Shown: piece by piece, positions 56,201-64,000 of the stretch
Position numbering within the stretch: the stretch's first letter is position 1
Layout: each line of letters opens with the position of its first letter
Assembly: GCA_902771935.1 (NCBI GenBank)
Contig: CACXYM010000007.1
Coordinates: forward strand, 248,001 to 312,000
Length of the DNA: 64,000 nucleotides
Direction: 5' to 3'
Source: an uncultured Bacteroidales bacterium
GTDB lineage: Bacteria; Bacteroidota; Bacteroidia; Bacteroidales; Paludibacteraceae
The notes under the pieces: model-generated
Seen by the model: the letters and a program-made list of their open reading frames with translations, nothing else
Told to the model about the DNA's origin: nothing
Databases searched by the model: none
Program-made: the position numbers and the translations under genes

Positions 56201-56584
56201 AACTACTTTCTCATTCTCAGCAAAACGACGAGCCGTCGACTTGACAATAGCATAGGCTTCAGGAAGTATCTCGTCCAATACCGCCTTATACCCTTCCTTG
56301 ATTTCCTTCTCCAGTTTATCCACCTCATTATAGACCTTCTCACGTTTGTCTATTTCGAGTTCCTCGATATTCGACTTGAGTTCAACTATACGGGCCTTCT
56401 TGTCTGCCACACGCTCAGCCACCTTAGCCATCAACGCCGCACTGCAGGCACGTAACTCATCGTTACTCAACTGGTCTATCTTTTCGTACTCAGCCTTTAT
56501 TTTATCCACAATAGGCTGAATAGCGCGCATATCTTTCTGCGCCTTGTTTCCAAACAATTTGGTTATAATCTCTAATATTGACAT
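53261..56584 (-). CDS. secA: Preprotein translocase ATPase SecA
   Basis: A 1107-residue motor of the Sec pathway. Seen: Walker [15 protein letters not shown], Walker [25 protein letters not shown], the helicase motif [12 protein letters not shown] and [16 protein letters not shown], and the C-terminal zinc motif [16 protein letters not shown]. It is longer than the E. coli protein (901) because of inserts in nucleotide-binding domain 1 and the C-terminal linker (Gln-rich), as is usual in this phylum. Confidence 0.97.
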   Translation of the reverse strand: MSILEIITKLFGNKAQKDMRAIQPIVDKIKAEYEKIDQLSNDELRACSAALMAKVAERVADKKARIVELKSNIEELEIDKREKVYNEVDKLEKEIKEGYKAVLDEILPEAYAIVKSTARRFAENEKVVVTATQMDKDLAADPRFDFVEIDGDKAIYFNHWVAGGNEITWDMIHYDVQLFGGVVLHQGKIAEMATGEGKTLVATLPVFLNAMTHEGVHVVTVNDYLAKRDSEWNGPLYMFHGLTVDCIDKYKPNSDERRKAYACDITFGTNNEFGFDYLRDNMATSTLDLVQRGHNFAIVDEVDSVLIDDARTPLIISGPVPKGEDQMYDEYKHRVELLVRTQTTLTTKLLTEAKAKMPSEDAKVREEGELALFRAWKGMPKSKALIKFLSEPGNKVRLQKTEEFYLQENEKNMHIATDELYFVIDEKNKSIELTDKGIDTLTGSTDDPTFFVLPDVGSEIAELEKENLSQEEKQQRKDDILSNFSIKSERVHTVHQLLKAYTLFEKDVDYIIDNNEVKIVDEQTGRIMEGRRWSDGLHQAVEAKENVKVEGATQTFATITLQNYFRMYNKLSGMTGTAETEAGEFWNIYKLDVVVIPTNKPVARIDMNDRIYRTKREKYNAVIDEIVRLVGEGRPVLVGTTSVEISELLSRMLNLRHIPHQVLNAKLHQREAEVVAEAGRKGVVTIATNMAGRGTDIKLTPEVKEAGGLAIIGTERHESRRVDRQLRGRSGRQGDPGSSVFYVSLEDDLMRMFGSERIASVMDRMGFEEGEMIEHRMISNSIERAQKKVEENNFGIRKRLIEYDDVMNQQRNVIYAKRRHALNGERIGVDITNMIYDTAESIVADARDAMDYEMLQFETMQVFAMEVPFDEDTFRATREEKLSDQLAEAAIDSFKRRMDKLMAIANPVIQKVYEEKGSMYENILIPITDGKKVYNIAVNLKKAAETESKEVVREFEKRMLLYVIDDEWKEHLRQLDDLKQSVQNASYEQKDPLLIYKLESFGIFKRMLDSLNRRAIAILLRGQIPQQQPQNVQQAAAQQRSDYSRYRTQKDAVQSAAQQSGMAQAAGRDTREMQRPEPIRVEKKPRPNDPCPCGSGKKYKQCHGKGL

Positions 56585-56627
56585 GGTTATATCTGTTTAC
56601 AACGGTTTACATCACACAATTAGCGTG

Positions 56628-56659
56628 CAAAATTACAACAAAAAATGCACATACGCAAG
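56628..56659 (-). promoter_or_regulatory. Promoter of secA-lgt-DUF3078
   Basis: CTTG (56659-56656), 20 bp, TAATTTTG (56635-56628) on the minus strand. Confidence 0.75.
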
Positions 56660-56694
56660 AAAAAACGCATATTTTGGCGAAAAAATAAAAAAAA

Positions 56695-56726
56695 TTTGTG
56701 TATATGTAATATTTGTAGTACATTTG
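56695..56726 (+). promoter_or_regulatory. Promoter of the Crp-like regulator
   Basis: TTTG at 56695-56698, 20 bp, TACATTTG at 56719-56726; ATG at 56747. Confidence 0.8.
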
Positions 56727-56746
56727 CAGCCGAAAAGGTATTAGTC

Positions 56747-57439
56747 ATGCAAAAAGAAGCGATTCGATTACTTAACGTGTGGGAACTGAATCCTATTTGG
56801 AATGTTCTTACTGATAGCCAGAAAGCAGAGGTACAATCCCAAATTGAAATTGCAAAGTACGACAAAGGTGCAATTATACATCGAGAGGGCGATACGCCTA
56901 CTCACATGCGCATGCTCGTAAGCGGAAAAATCAAAATCTATAAGGAAAATCTTAGACAACAGATTATCCGCATGCTAAAACCTTATGATTTCTTTTCTTA
57001 CCGTGCTCTCGTCGGCGGTGGAGGATATAACTCTTACGCCGAAGCAATTGAACGCTGCGTTGTATATGAGCTCAACAAAGCATGCTTCATTCACCTCCTT
57101 CAAACTAATAACGCCTTCTGCTTTTTAGTAATGCGGAACATGGCAGGCGACCTTGGCGTACAAGAAGCACGTACTGTCAACCTCACACAGAAACATATTA
57201 GAGGACGTCTGGCAGAAGCTTTGCTTTCACTCAAACATAACTACGGAACGGACGAAGATGGGGTCACCATCGCCATGTACATGAGCCGCGAAGATTTGGC
57301 TAACATGAGTAACATGATTACAGCCAACGCCATCCGAACATTAAGCCAATTCGCACAAGAAGGGCTAATCGGCGTGGATGGCAGAAAAATAAAAATTCTG
57401 GACGAAGAAGAGTTGACGCGAATAAGCCGACTCGGTTAG
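56747..57439 (+). CDS. Crp/Fnr family transcription regulator
   Basis: A 230-residue regulator: an N-terminal cyclic-nucleotide-type beta roll (KGAIIHREGDTPTHMRMLVSGKIKIYKEN), a long dimer helix (VMRNMAGDLGVQEART) and a C-terminal winged helix (MSREDLANMSNMITANAIRTLSQFAQEGLIGVDGRKIKIL). It has no N-terminal Cys cluster, so it is not a classic Fnr oxygen sensor; the ligand is unknown. It stands divergent to secA and its stop overlaps that of the M23 gene by 3 bp. Confidence 0.9.
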   Translation: MQKEAIRLLNVWELNPIWNVLTDSQKAEVQSQIEIAKYDKGAIIHREGDTPTHMRMLVSGKIKIYKENLRQQIIRMLKPYDFFSYRALVGGGGYNSYAEAIERCVVYELNKACFIHLLQTNNAFCFLVMRNMAGDLGVQEARTVNLTQKHIRGRLAEALLSLKHNYGTDEDGVTIAMYMSREDLANMSNMITANAIRTLSQFAQEGLIGVDGRKIKILDEEELTRISRLG

Positions 57440-58401
57440 TCCAACATCTCCCCAAAGTTATTCGACAACTGAATCATACGATCGTAGTCCTCAGGTGACA
57501 AATCGTAGAAGTAGAAGTTTCGTGGATCTATAGGTTGATTATTCAAACGCACTTCATAATGTAGGTGCGGACCGGTTGATTTTCCGGTATTACCTACCAA
57601 AGCTATCACATCACCGCGCTTCACTTTCTGACCTACAGAAACAAGTGATTTAAATAAGTGAGCATACAGCGTCGAATAGCCAAAACCATGATCAACCATT
57701 ACGGTATTACCATAGCCCTGCTTCCAACCAACAAACGAAACAGTACCATTACCCGTTGCGTAAATATCTGTACCAGTAGGAGCTGTGAAGTCCATTCCCG
57801 TGTGCATGCGACGAACATGATAAACAGGGTCTATACGCACACCGTAACCAGATGCCACACGAGTCAAATCCTTATTCATAACCGGCTGAATAGCAGGGAT
57901 ATTCTCCATCCTAATCTCTTGAGTCTTGGCCATCTCAACTAGGTCGTCGTAGGACTTCGCTTGCACATACAAACCCTTCTCCAACAAATCCACTTTTAGC
58001 GCCAAATCACCTGTCAACTGAGAATTAGTCATAAGAGACAACTGCTCATAATAGTCTATCTTTCTCGTCGCACCCTGACGAACAGACAACGGAATAGGTT
58101 CCGCACCAAAAAGCACACGATAGAGATTATCGTCACGCTGCGACAAGTCAGTTAACACTAACTGCATCTGATCCACCTGCTTACTGAGCATCTTGAGCTC
58201 GGCTTCCAGATTTTGTTTCTGTTGCATGAGTTGTTTCTCCTTTGGAGACGGGAAAATCAAGAAGAAAAGAAAGAAAAATAATACTCCTAAACATATTCCA
58301 CCTAACATATACCAACCGCTGCGACGCAGCCAGTACATGAAACCCTGCTCTACACGCTCCATAGCGAGCGTCTCGGGATTAATGTGATACTTCTTGGACA
58401 T
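57436..58401 (-). CDS. M23 family metallopeptidase (LytM-type, membrane-anchored)
   Basis: A 321-residue protein with a membrane helix (WYMLGGICLGVLFFFLFFLIF), a periplasmic coiled coil (about 60-110) and a LytM peptidase domain. Metal and catalytic residues are intact: HTGMD, YAHL and GPHLHYEV. It probably trims peptidoglycan cross-links or activates amidases. ATG 58401 follows the ygiQ stop by 4 bp. Confidence 0.92.
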   Translation of the reverse strand: MSKKYHINPETLAMERVEQGFMYWLRRSGWYMLGGICLGVLFFFLFFLIFPSPKEKQLMQQKQNLEAELKMLSKQVDQMQLVLTDLSQRDDNLYRVLFGAEPIPLSVRQGATRKIDYYEQLSLMTNSQLTGDLALKVDLLEKGLYVQAKSYDDLVEMAKTQEIRMENIPAIQPVMNKDLTRVASGYGVRIDPVYHVRRMHTGMDFTAPTGTDIYATGNGTVSFVGWKQGYGNTVMVDHGFGYSTLYAHLFKSLVSVGQKVKRGDVIALVGNTGKSTGPHLHYEVRLNNQPIDPRNFYFYDLSPEDYDRMIQLSNNFGEMLD

Positions 58402-58405
58402 AATC

Positions 58406-60112
58406 TTATCGTTTGCGTTTATTCTCTGGCTTGCGACCTTTTTCGGGCTTCCACCAGAAAAAATAAGAGTTTTGTTTCTGTTTTTGCTCCTTCGTCCGAG
58501 CCACAAACACAGGCTTCATTGTATATGGATTAAGCCCCGTGTAAAACATCGTTGTAGACAAAGTCATCGGCGTTGGAGTAAAATCCTGCACCTGTTCCGG
58601 ACGGTAATGCATCCGCTTGGTCTCCTCTGCCAACTGCCGCATATCTTGATCCGTACACCCCGGGTGGGACGAGATAAAATACGGAATAAGTTGCTGGTTC
58701 ATACCATAACTTGCGTTCACGCGCATAAAAAAATCCCTAAACCGCAAATACTCCTTCCAGTCTGGCTTGCGCATTAATTTGAGCACTTCCGACGAAGTGT
58801 GTTCCGGTGCCACTTTCAGGCGTCCCGACACATGCCTCAAAATAAGTTGCTTACCATATTCCTCACTCATCAAATCATACCGTATACCAGACCCCACAAA
58901 CGCGTGTTTAACCTCTGGCAAATTGTCCACCGTCTTGTATATATCAATTAGCGGACCAAAGTCACAATTTAGGTTCTTGCAAATATTCGGCTGCAAACAG
59001 GACGCCCTCGCACACTGCTCGCACAAGGTCATATCCTTGCCATGCATCTGATACATATTAGCACTTGGTCCCCCTAAATCTGAAATAACGCCATGCCAAT
59101 CGGGTAAATGCGTCAATTTCTCTATCTGTCTTAGGATAGACTCCTTCGAACGAGATGTTATCTGCTTACCTTGATGCGCCGATATCGTACAAAAAGCACA
59201 ACCGCCAAAACACCCCCTATGCATACACACCGAGAAGCGTATCATCTCATAGGCAGGAATACGTTTACCTCGGTATTTTGGATGAGGAAGATACTGAAAC
59301 GGCAAATCATAAACCGCATCTAACTCTTCCGTCGTCTGAGGGTCATAAGGCGGATTAACCACCACATCATCTTGCACAATCGTGGCCGGATGAATCTTAT
59401 TCGACTCTATCTCTATCTGCCTGAAATCCTCAGCGTGACAACGTTTGTCTCTCATTTCTTCCTCAAACGAATGGAGTCGCACCACCTCTTTCGCATCCGT
59501 CGTGCCACGATATGCCGTCTGAGGAATATCATGACAGATACCCCGACGGGCTATCTCCACCATCGCTTTCTCACCCATCCCATAAACCAACATTTCGGCA
59601 CCGGAATCCACCAAAATAGATGGCATCAGCTTATCCGACCAATAGTCATAATGCGCTAAACGACGCATCGATGCCTCTATACCCCCTATTACAATCGGCA
59701 CATCCGGAAAATGTTGCTTCAGTATGCGACAATAAGTGATAGTGCAATAATCAGGTCTCGCTCCTGCCCTCCCGTCAGGCGTATAGGCATCATCCGAACG
59801 TAAACGACGCGCCGCCGTATAGTGATTGACCATCGAGTCCATACTACCCGCCGAAACAGCAAAATAACAGCGTGGACGCCCCAATTTGGTAAAATCGCGA
59901 TGGTCACCTCGCCAATCTGGCTGAGGCACAATTGCTACCCGAAATCCGGCCGCTTCCAATGCCCTGCCTATAACGGCTGCACCAAACTGAGGATGATCAA
60001 CATACGCATCGCCGGTGAAGAAGATAACATCCACTTCATCCCAACCGCGAAGTTCCATCTCCTTGCGGGTTGTGGGCAAATATTTCAATAGATCATTCAA
60101 GTTGCAATCCAA
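58406..60112 (-). CDS. YgiQ family radical SAM protein
   Basis: A protein of about 565 residues of the YgiQ family. The N-terminal B12-binding-like part (DVIFFTGDAYVDHPQFGAAVIGRALEAAGF) precedes the radical SAM core with CMHRGCFGGCAFC (CX3CX2C), and family blocks GGPSANMYQMHG, ISSHPGC and MTLSTTMFYTGLNP. The reaction is not known. No ATG start exists near the N-terminus; TTG 60112 (20-bp overlap with dnaX) or TTG 60100 are both possible. Confidence 0.88.
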   Translation of the reverse strand: MDCNLNDLLKYLPTTRKEMELRGWDEVDVIFFTGDAYVDHPQFGAAVIGRALEAAGFRVAIVPQPDWRGDHRDFTKLGRPRCYFAVSAGSMDSMVNHYTAARRLRSDDAYTPDGRAGARPDYCTITYCRILKQHFPDVPIVIGGIEASMRRLAHYDYWSDKLMPSILVDSGAEMLVYGMGEKAMVEIARRGICHDIPQTAYRGTTDAKEVVRLHSFEEEMRDKRCHAEDFRQIEIESNKIHPATIVQDDVVVNPPYDPQTTEELDAVYDLPFQYLPHPKYRGKRIPAYEMIRFSVCMHRGCFGGCAFCTISAHQGKQITSRSKESILRQIEKLTHLPDWHGVISDLGGPSANMYQMHGKDMTLCEQCARASCLQPNICKNLNCDFGPLIDIYKTVDNLPEVKHAFVGSGIRYDLMSEEYGKQLILRHVSGRLKVAPEHTSSEVLKLMRKPDWKEYLRFRDFFMRVNASYGMNQQLIPYFISSHPGCTDQDMRQLAEETKRMHYRPEQVQDFTPTPMTLSTTMFYTGLNPYTMKPVFVARTKEQKQKQNSYFFWWKPEKGRKPENKRKR

Positions 60113-61799
60113 GTACAGACTTCAGGTTAGCTAACTCTTCGTTCTTTTCTAACAGCACCTTGTATTTTTCTTCAGCGGTATAGGCTTTCTTCATCACCGC
60201 TTGCTCATCCACTTGCAACGTCAACTGAAGACGACTGTTATGCAGTGTCTGACGCATATGATCCATCACCGCCTTGCCAAACTGCTTAAACGCATTCTTC
60301 TGCCACGGATTAGCCAATGTAAGCACGCAATGATGCTGGTCTACTAGTTCTGGTTGATACTCTCTGAGTATTGCCAGCAGGCGCGGTTCTTCCTTGAAGA
60401 TAGTGTAAAGACCAGCCCACGCGCCTCTGAACTGGTCAAGTGTAAAAGGGCTGTTTTCCTCCGCTTGTTTGGGTTCTTCCGCCGGTTCAGCGCTCACCGG
60501 CGGCGCCGGCTTAGGTGTACTATTCAAGGACGGGATAGTCGGTAACTTCGACAGCTTCGGAGGAGCTACCGCAGTCACTTTGGGTTGAACCGCAGGCTGC
60601 GGAGCTGCACTCGGCACAGATGCCTTTGGAACACTTGGCAGACTCGAAGCGCTGGGCTTACTCTGCTGACTAACCGTCGGCTGCGGAGCCGTCACTATCG
60701 GCTGTTGCGCATTCAACTGTGTCAACTTAACAAGTGCCAACTCTACCGTCAGTCGTTTATTCCGCGCGGTGCGATAGTTAATGTCGCACGTGTTCACCAC
60801 ATCCAACGCCTTGAATATCCATTGCGCATCACATTGCTGCGCTTGCTCGGCATAGCGCTTGCGAATAGCATCCGATGTCTCTAACAACTGGATAGTAGCC
60901 GCATCTTTAGAAACCAGTACATCGCGTAGATGCTGGGCAAAACCGGTAATGAAATGACCCGCATCAAAGCCACGCTGAAGCACTTCATCCAGTAACAACA
61001 ACGCTCCACTCACGTCATTCGTACGAGCTACATCCACCAAACGGAAGTAATATTCCGAATCCAACACATTGAGCACCTCTATCGTCTGCTCATACGTAAT
61101 CGTATTACCGCAGAACGCTACCAACTGGTCAAAAATGGACAATGCATCACGCATGCCGCCATCTGCCTTCTGCGCCACAACATTCAAAGCATCCTCTCCT
61201 ACCGTAATGCCCTCTTGCGCAGCAACATACTGCAAGTGAGCAATAATATCTGCCACCGTTATACGGGCAAAATCATATACCTGACAACGGGACAGAATAG
61301 TCGGTAAAACCTTGTGCTTCTCCGTCGTTGCCAAAATAAATATCGCATACGAAGGAGGCTCCTCCAATGTCTTCAGTAACGCATTGAACGCACCTTGAGA
61401 CAACATATGCACCTCGTCGATGATATATACGCTATACTTACCTATTTGAGGAGGAATACGCACCTCCTGAATCAACGTGCGGATATCATCTACTGAGTTG
61501 TTTGAAGCCGCATCTAACTCGTGAATATTGAACGAACGCTGCTCATTAAACGCCATACAAGACTCGCACTCATTGCAAGCCTCATGGTCATCCTTCGGAT
61601 TCAAACAGTTTATCGTCTTGGCAAAAATACGCGCACAAGTGGTCTTACCTACTCCTCGCGGACCGCAGAACAAATAAGCGTGTGCCAAATGATTCTGACG
61701 GATAGCATTGCGCAGGGTCTCGGTAAGTGCGCGTTGCCCCACCACCGATTCAAAGGTAGCAGGGCGATATTTCCTGGCGGAAACAATGTACTCGTCCAT
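60093..61799 (-). CDS. dnaX: DNA polymerase III subunit gamma/tau
   Basis: A 568-residue clamp-loader ATPase. Seen: Walker A GPRGVGKTTCARIFA, zinc cysteines in NCLNP and CNECESC, Walker B VYIIDEVHML, sensor ATTEKHKV, SRC arginine finger, then domain III and a Pro/Ser/Val-rich linker (about 365-455) before the tau-like C-terminus. No slippery A-run with a downstream hairpin was noticed, so a separate gamma product is not predicted. Confidence 0.95.
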   Translation of the reverse strand: MDEYIVSARKYRPATFESVVGQRALTETLRNAIRQNHLAHAYLFCGPRGVGKTTCARIFAKTINCLNPKDDHEACNECESCMAFNEQRSFNIHELDAASNNSVDDIRTLIQEVRIPPQIGKYSVYIIDEVHMLSQGAFNALLKTLEEPPSYAIFILATTEKHKVLPTILSRCQVYDFARITVADIIAHLQYVAAQEGITVGEDALNVVAQKADGGMRDALSIFDQLVAFCGNTITYEQTIEVLNVLDSEYYFRLVDVARTNDVSGALLLLDEVLQRGFDAGHFITGFAQHLRDVLVSKDAATIQLLETSDAIRKRYAEQAQQCDAQWIFKALDVVNTCDINYRTARNKRLTVELALVKLTQLNAQQPIVTAPQPTVSQQSKPSASSLPSVPKASVPSAAPQPAVQPKVTAVAPPKLSKLPTIPSLNSTPKPAPPVSAEPAEEPKQAEENSPFTLDQFRGAWAGLYTIFKEEPRLLAILREYQPELVDQHHCVLTLANPWQKNAFKQFGKAVMDHMRQTLHNSRLQLTLQVDEQAVMKKAYTAEEKYKVLLEKNEELANLKSVLGLQLE

Positions 61800-61809
61800 A
61801 TTTATTATA

Positions 61810-63177
61810 TTAGTGCCGCAACGCGGCTTCCAGTTGTGCTACGCGATGTCTCATCACGGGATCATGCTCCAACTGATCCTCTACCAACTTAACAGAGTGA
61901 AGTACAGTGGCGTGAGTGCGGCCGCCTAATGATGCACCTATCTCCGACAACGAACACTCTGTGTGCTTCTTGCCTAAATACGATGCCATGTGACGAGCCA
62001 ACATTACCTCACGGGAACGAGTCTCAGAGCAGATGGCTTTGTCTTGAATATTGAAAAACGATGCAACCGTATCAATTACTTCAGACATCGACAAAGACTT
62101 CGGACGAATCTCTACAATGCGACTCAAAACACTCTCTGCCAACTGCATGTCGATTTCGTGGTCAACCAAGGTCGAATATGCCAACAAAGATGCTGAAACA
62201 CCTTCCAAATCACGAATAGATTCGCGCACATTGGCTGCAATGAAATCGATTATATCATCGCTCAACGTAATGCCGTCGCGACGTAACTTGGAGCACAAAA
62301 TATCGCGACGCAACTGATAATCCGGACGCAAAATCTCTGCCGACAAACCCCACTTGAAGCGAGTCAGCAGACGATCCTCAAGGTCCTTCAATTCCAACGG
62401 TGAACGATCCGAAGTCAAAATCAACTGCTTGTGAGATTGATGCAGATAGTTGAAAATGTGGAAAAATGTGTCCTGAGTACCCTTGGACGTGAAATACTGA
62501 ATATCATCCACTATCAAAACATCCACCTGCTGATAGAAATTCAGAAAATCAGGAACACGATTCTCCTGCGTAGCTGCCATGTACTGCAACTTAAACGTGT
62601 TAGCAGATACATACAACACACGCTTACTCGGATCATTCGCCAACACTTGATTACCGATAGCATTTGCCAGGTGAGTCTTACCAACACCGCTGCCTCCGTA
62701 GATGAACAGCGGATTGAATGCATTATTGCCCGGCTGTCTGGCAATCGTCAAACCTGCTACACGCGCGAGTTTATTAGGTTCGCCCGCGATAAAGGTATCA
62801 AACGTATAAGCCTCATTCAGCTGCGTGTCAAAAGTCTCACGGGGTTCGCGAACGACGTCATTCGCTACCATCGGCTTCGACTGACTGCTACCCGGAGAAG
62901 GAATCGTTGAACCTGCACCGGATACAGAATCTATAATCACACGATAAGCCAAACGAGTGGAATTGCCAAACACACGACGTATTGCAGAGGATAGCAACGA
63001 GATATAATTCTCTTCTATATACTCCACTACAAACTCCGAATTAACCTGTAACGTCAGAACATTGTCTTCATAACTCAACGGCACAATCGGCGCAAACCAC
63101 GTCTGGTATGCACTAGAGGTCAGATTGTCGTGAAGCAAGAGCTGACATTGTTGCCATTTTTGAGTTAATTCTGTCAC
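61810..63177 (-). CDS. dnaA: Chromosomal replication initiator DnaA
   Basis: A 455-residue initiator. Domain I (WQQCQLLLHDNLTSSAYQTWFAPI), short domain II, AAA+ domain III (Walker A GGSGVGKTHLANAIG, Walker B DVLIVDDIQYF) and DNA-binding domain IV (LARHMASYLGKKHTECSLSEIGASLGGRTHATVLHS). It is first in an operon with dnaX (9-bp gap), ygiQ and M23. Neighbouring dnaN or recF genes are absent, as is usual in this phylum. Confidence 0.97.
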   Translation of the reverse strand: MTELTQKWQQCQLLLHDNLTSSAYQTWFAPIVPLSYEDNVLTLQVNSEFVVEYIEENYISLLSSAIRRVFGNSTRLAYRVIIDSVSGAGSTIPSPGSSQSKPMVANDVVREPRETFDTQLNEAYTFDTFIAGEPNKLARVAGLTIARQPGNNAFNPLFIYGGSGVGKTHLANAIGNQVLANDPSKRVLYVSANTFKLQYMAATQENRVPDFLNFYQQVDVLIVDDIQYFTSKGTQDTFFHIFNYLHQSHKQLILTSDRSPLELKDLEDRLLTRFKWGLSAEILRPDYQLRRDILCSKLRRDGITLSDDIIDFIAANVRESIRDLEGVSASLLAYSTLVDHEIDMQLAESVLSRIVEIRPKSLSMSEVIDTVASFFNIQDKAICSETRSREVMLARHMASYLGKKHTECSLSEIGASLGGRTHATVLHSVKLVEDQLEHDPVMRHRVAQLEAALRH

Positions 63178-63281
63178 AAAATTATGGTTTTAAAAGTCGT
63201 CTAAGTGTTATCTGTCAAATAGTCAGCGATATACGATTTGAGCGCAAAAAAAATTTGGCCTTTCACCGCCGAAATCGAGTG

Positions 63282-63312
63282 CAAAAGTACTGCTTTTTTT
63301 TGAACTGACAAA
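63282..63312 (-). promoter_or_regulatory. Promoter of dnaA
   Basis: TTTG (63312-63309), 19 bp, TACTTTTG (63289-63282) on the minus strand; the 5' UTR is about 100 nt. Confidence 0.75.
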
Positions 63313-63354
63313 ATTTTTAAACAAAGAAAAACTGCCTGTTTTTGTTTTATGCTA

Positions 63355-63398
63355 ATAATCAGCAAGTTAAAAATTACAACCTGATAATCAGCAAGTTA
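63355..63398. repeat. Direct repeat upstream of dnaA
   Basis: The 15-mer ATAATCAGCAAGTTA occurs at 63355-63369 and 63384-63398, a 29-bp period, within an AT-rich intergenic stretch (63313-63557). I see no clear TTATCCACA DnaA boxes. The rest of the gap holds nothing else I can identify. Confidence 0.75.
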
Positions 63399-63557
63399 CA
63401 AAAACACATTTCGCGTAATTCATTTATTTTCACTGCAACATTAACGTAGCAAACTAGGACACAAAATACCCTAACTTGCGTAAAATTAGTCACTTCAAAA
63501 TAAAATGATTATTTTTCGTTATTTAGACAGAGGCAAAATAACCAAACTTGACCTTTT

Positions 63558-64000
63558 TTACTTCTTTTTTGACTTTTTTGCCTTGTCACTTTTATCTTTT
63601 CCACCAAACAGTGAAAAATGAACATAACGACGAGGATTTTTCTTCAAGTCAACCAGCAACGAATCCGCAGATTGAACCGTCGAATTGATATTCACATATA
63701 ACGTCTTGTCGTTCAAAAGCATACCCAATGTGCCATCCGTCGAACGAGCTTCAGACAAAAGCACATTCACCTGATCCACAGCCTCGTCAACTCGAGCAAC
63801 CGTCGCCTTCAAATCTGCACCACGCAAATCGTGAGAAATAACCTCAATATTAGCCAAAGTAGTATCCAGATTCTCAACGATTCCTGGCACCTTGTTTTGC
63901 ATCAATTGTTTCAGCTCGCGAGACGATACAGTCAAATCCGCCGACAGCCGGTCAATATTCGCTAACGAATGTTTCAAGTGATCATCCGATAGCTGACTGT
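63558..64000 (-). CDS. MCE/MlaD family protein, C-terminal part
   Basis: The C-terminal 147 residues of a protein that continues past the window edge. It is a long helical repeat (DRLSADLTVSSRELKQLMQNKVPGIVENLDTTLANIEVISHDL) followed by LGMLLNDKTLYVNINSTVQSADSLLVDLKKNPRRYVHFSLFG and a Lys-rich tail. This is the typical end of Bacteroidota MlaD/MCE proteins that carry lipids between membranes. The MCE domain itself lies outside the window. Confidence 0.85.
   Translation of the reverse strand, partial: SQLSDDHLKHSLANIDRLSADLTVSSRELKQLMQNKVPGIVENLDTTLANIEVISHDLRGADLKATVARVDEAVDQVNVLLSEARSTDGTLGMLLNDKTLYVNINSTVQSADSLLVDLKKNPRRYVHFSLFGGKDKSDKAKKSKKK

Overview
The window looks like a chromosomal segment from a gut- or rumen-type member of the Bacteroidales (phylum Bacteroidota). 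The reasons are the promoters (TTTG, about 20 bp, then TAnnTTTG), the weak purine-poor ribosome sites, and families largely confined to this phylum: DUF5103 type IX secretion plug, DUF4831, DUF4835/PorD-like, DUF2851, DUF3078, DUF6913 and a SecA of more than 1100 residues. Pyruvate:ferredoxin oxidoreductase plus a 2[4Fe-4S] ferredoxin indicate anaerobic metabolism. No phage, plasmid, transposase or CRISPR array is visible; most of the window is core chromosome.

Layout. 1-6.8 kb: tRNA-Thr, a T9SS plug protein, then a convergent polysaccharide operon (UDP-sugar dehydrogenase, two tandem Wza-like lipoproteins, Wzc-like tyrosine kinase). 6.8-9.1 kb: an accessory stretch with an unknown 167-aa gene behind a long repeat-containing leader and a lipoprotein gene behind a structured leader. 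9.2-26.1 kb: a tightly packed plus-strand run (phosphatase, short TilS, AroE, DUF4831, DUF4835, RecN, RarA, HemW, PBP1A, TPR protein, degenerate TraB-family protein, Tex, EttA). 26.1-33.6 kb: minus-strand DUF2851, NifJ, an ATPase, ferredoxin, RuvC and DivIC. 33.6-38.7 kb: secreted nuclease, LigA, DUF6913, DapA. 38.7-45.3 kb: Rny, ZapA, coiled-coil partner, DUF3078, DJ-1, and a TonB/ExbB/ExbD/PdxJ group. 45.3-48.5 kb: a second accessory island (103-bp tandem repeats, an 11-bp array, an AT-rich LicD gene with a structured leader, a BspA-like LRR protein). 48.5-51 kb: NadK, Fmt and an HD-domain gene. 51-56.6 kb: DUF3078, Lgt, SecA. 56.7-64 kb: a Crp-like regulator, then a DnaA-DnaX-YgiQ-M23 operon and the end of an MCE/MlaD gene.

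How the genes connect. Several genes serve envelope building and export: Wza/Wzc/WbpB (surface polysaccharide), PBP1A and M23 (peptidoglycan), Lgt and SecA (lipoprotein and general export), Exb/Ton (outer-membrane energisation), and T9SS pieces with one T9SS-like cargo (the nuclease). A second group is DNA maintenance: DnaA, DnaX, RecN, RarA, RuvC, LigA.

The most unusual content is non-coding. (1) Two leader elements (8.87-9.14 kb and 46.7-47.07 kb) share a 37-nt core (34/37 identical), a consensus promoter, a strong ribosome site with a very short ORF, and a distal long hairpin plus U-tract. They precede unrelated surface-type genes and look like an undescribed attenuator family. (2) Arrays of degenerate 7-bp repeats of many different sequences, often five units (35 bp), bridge stop and start codons inside operons and also lie in frame inside nifJ, ligA and the BspA-like gene. 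(3) Two unrelated 11-bp-period arrays and a 103-bp tandem repeat sit in the accessory regions. Seventeen promoters with nearly invariant spacing can be read directly.
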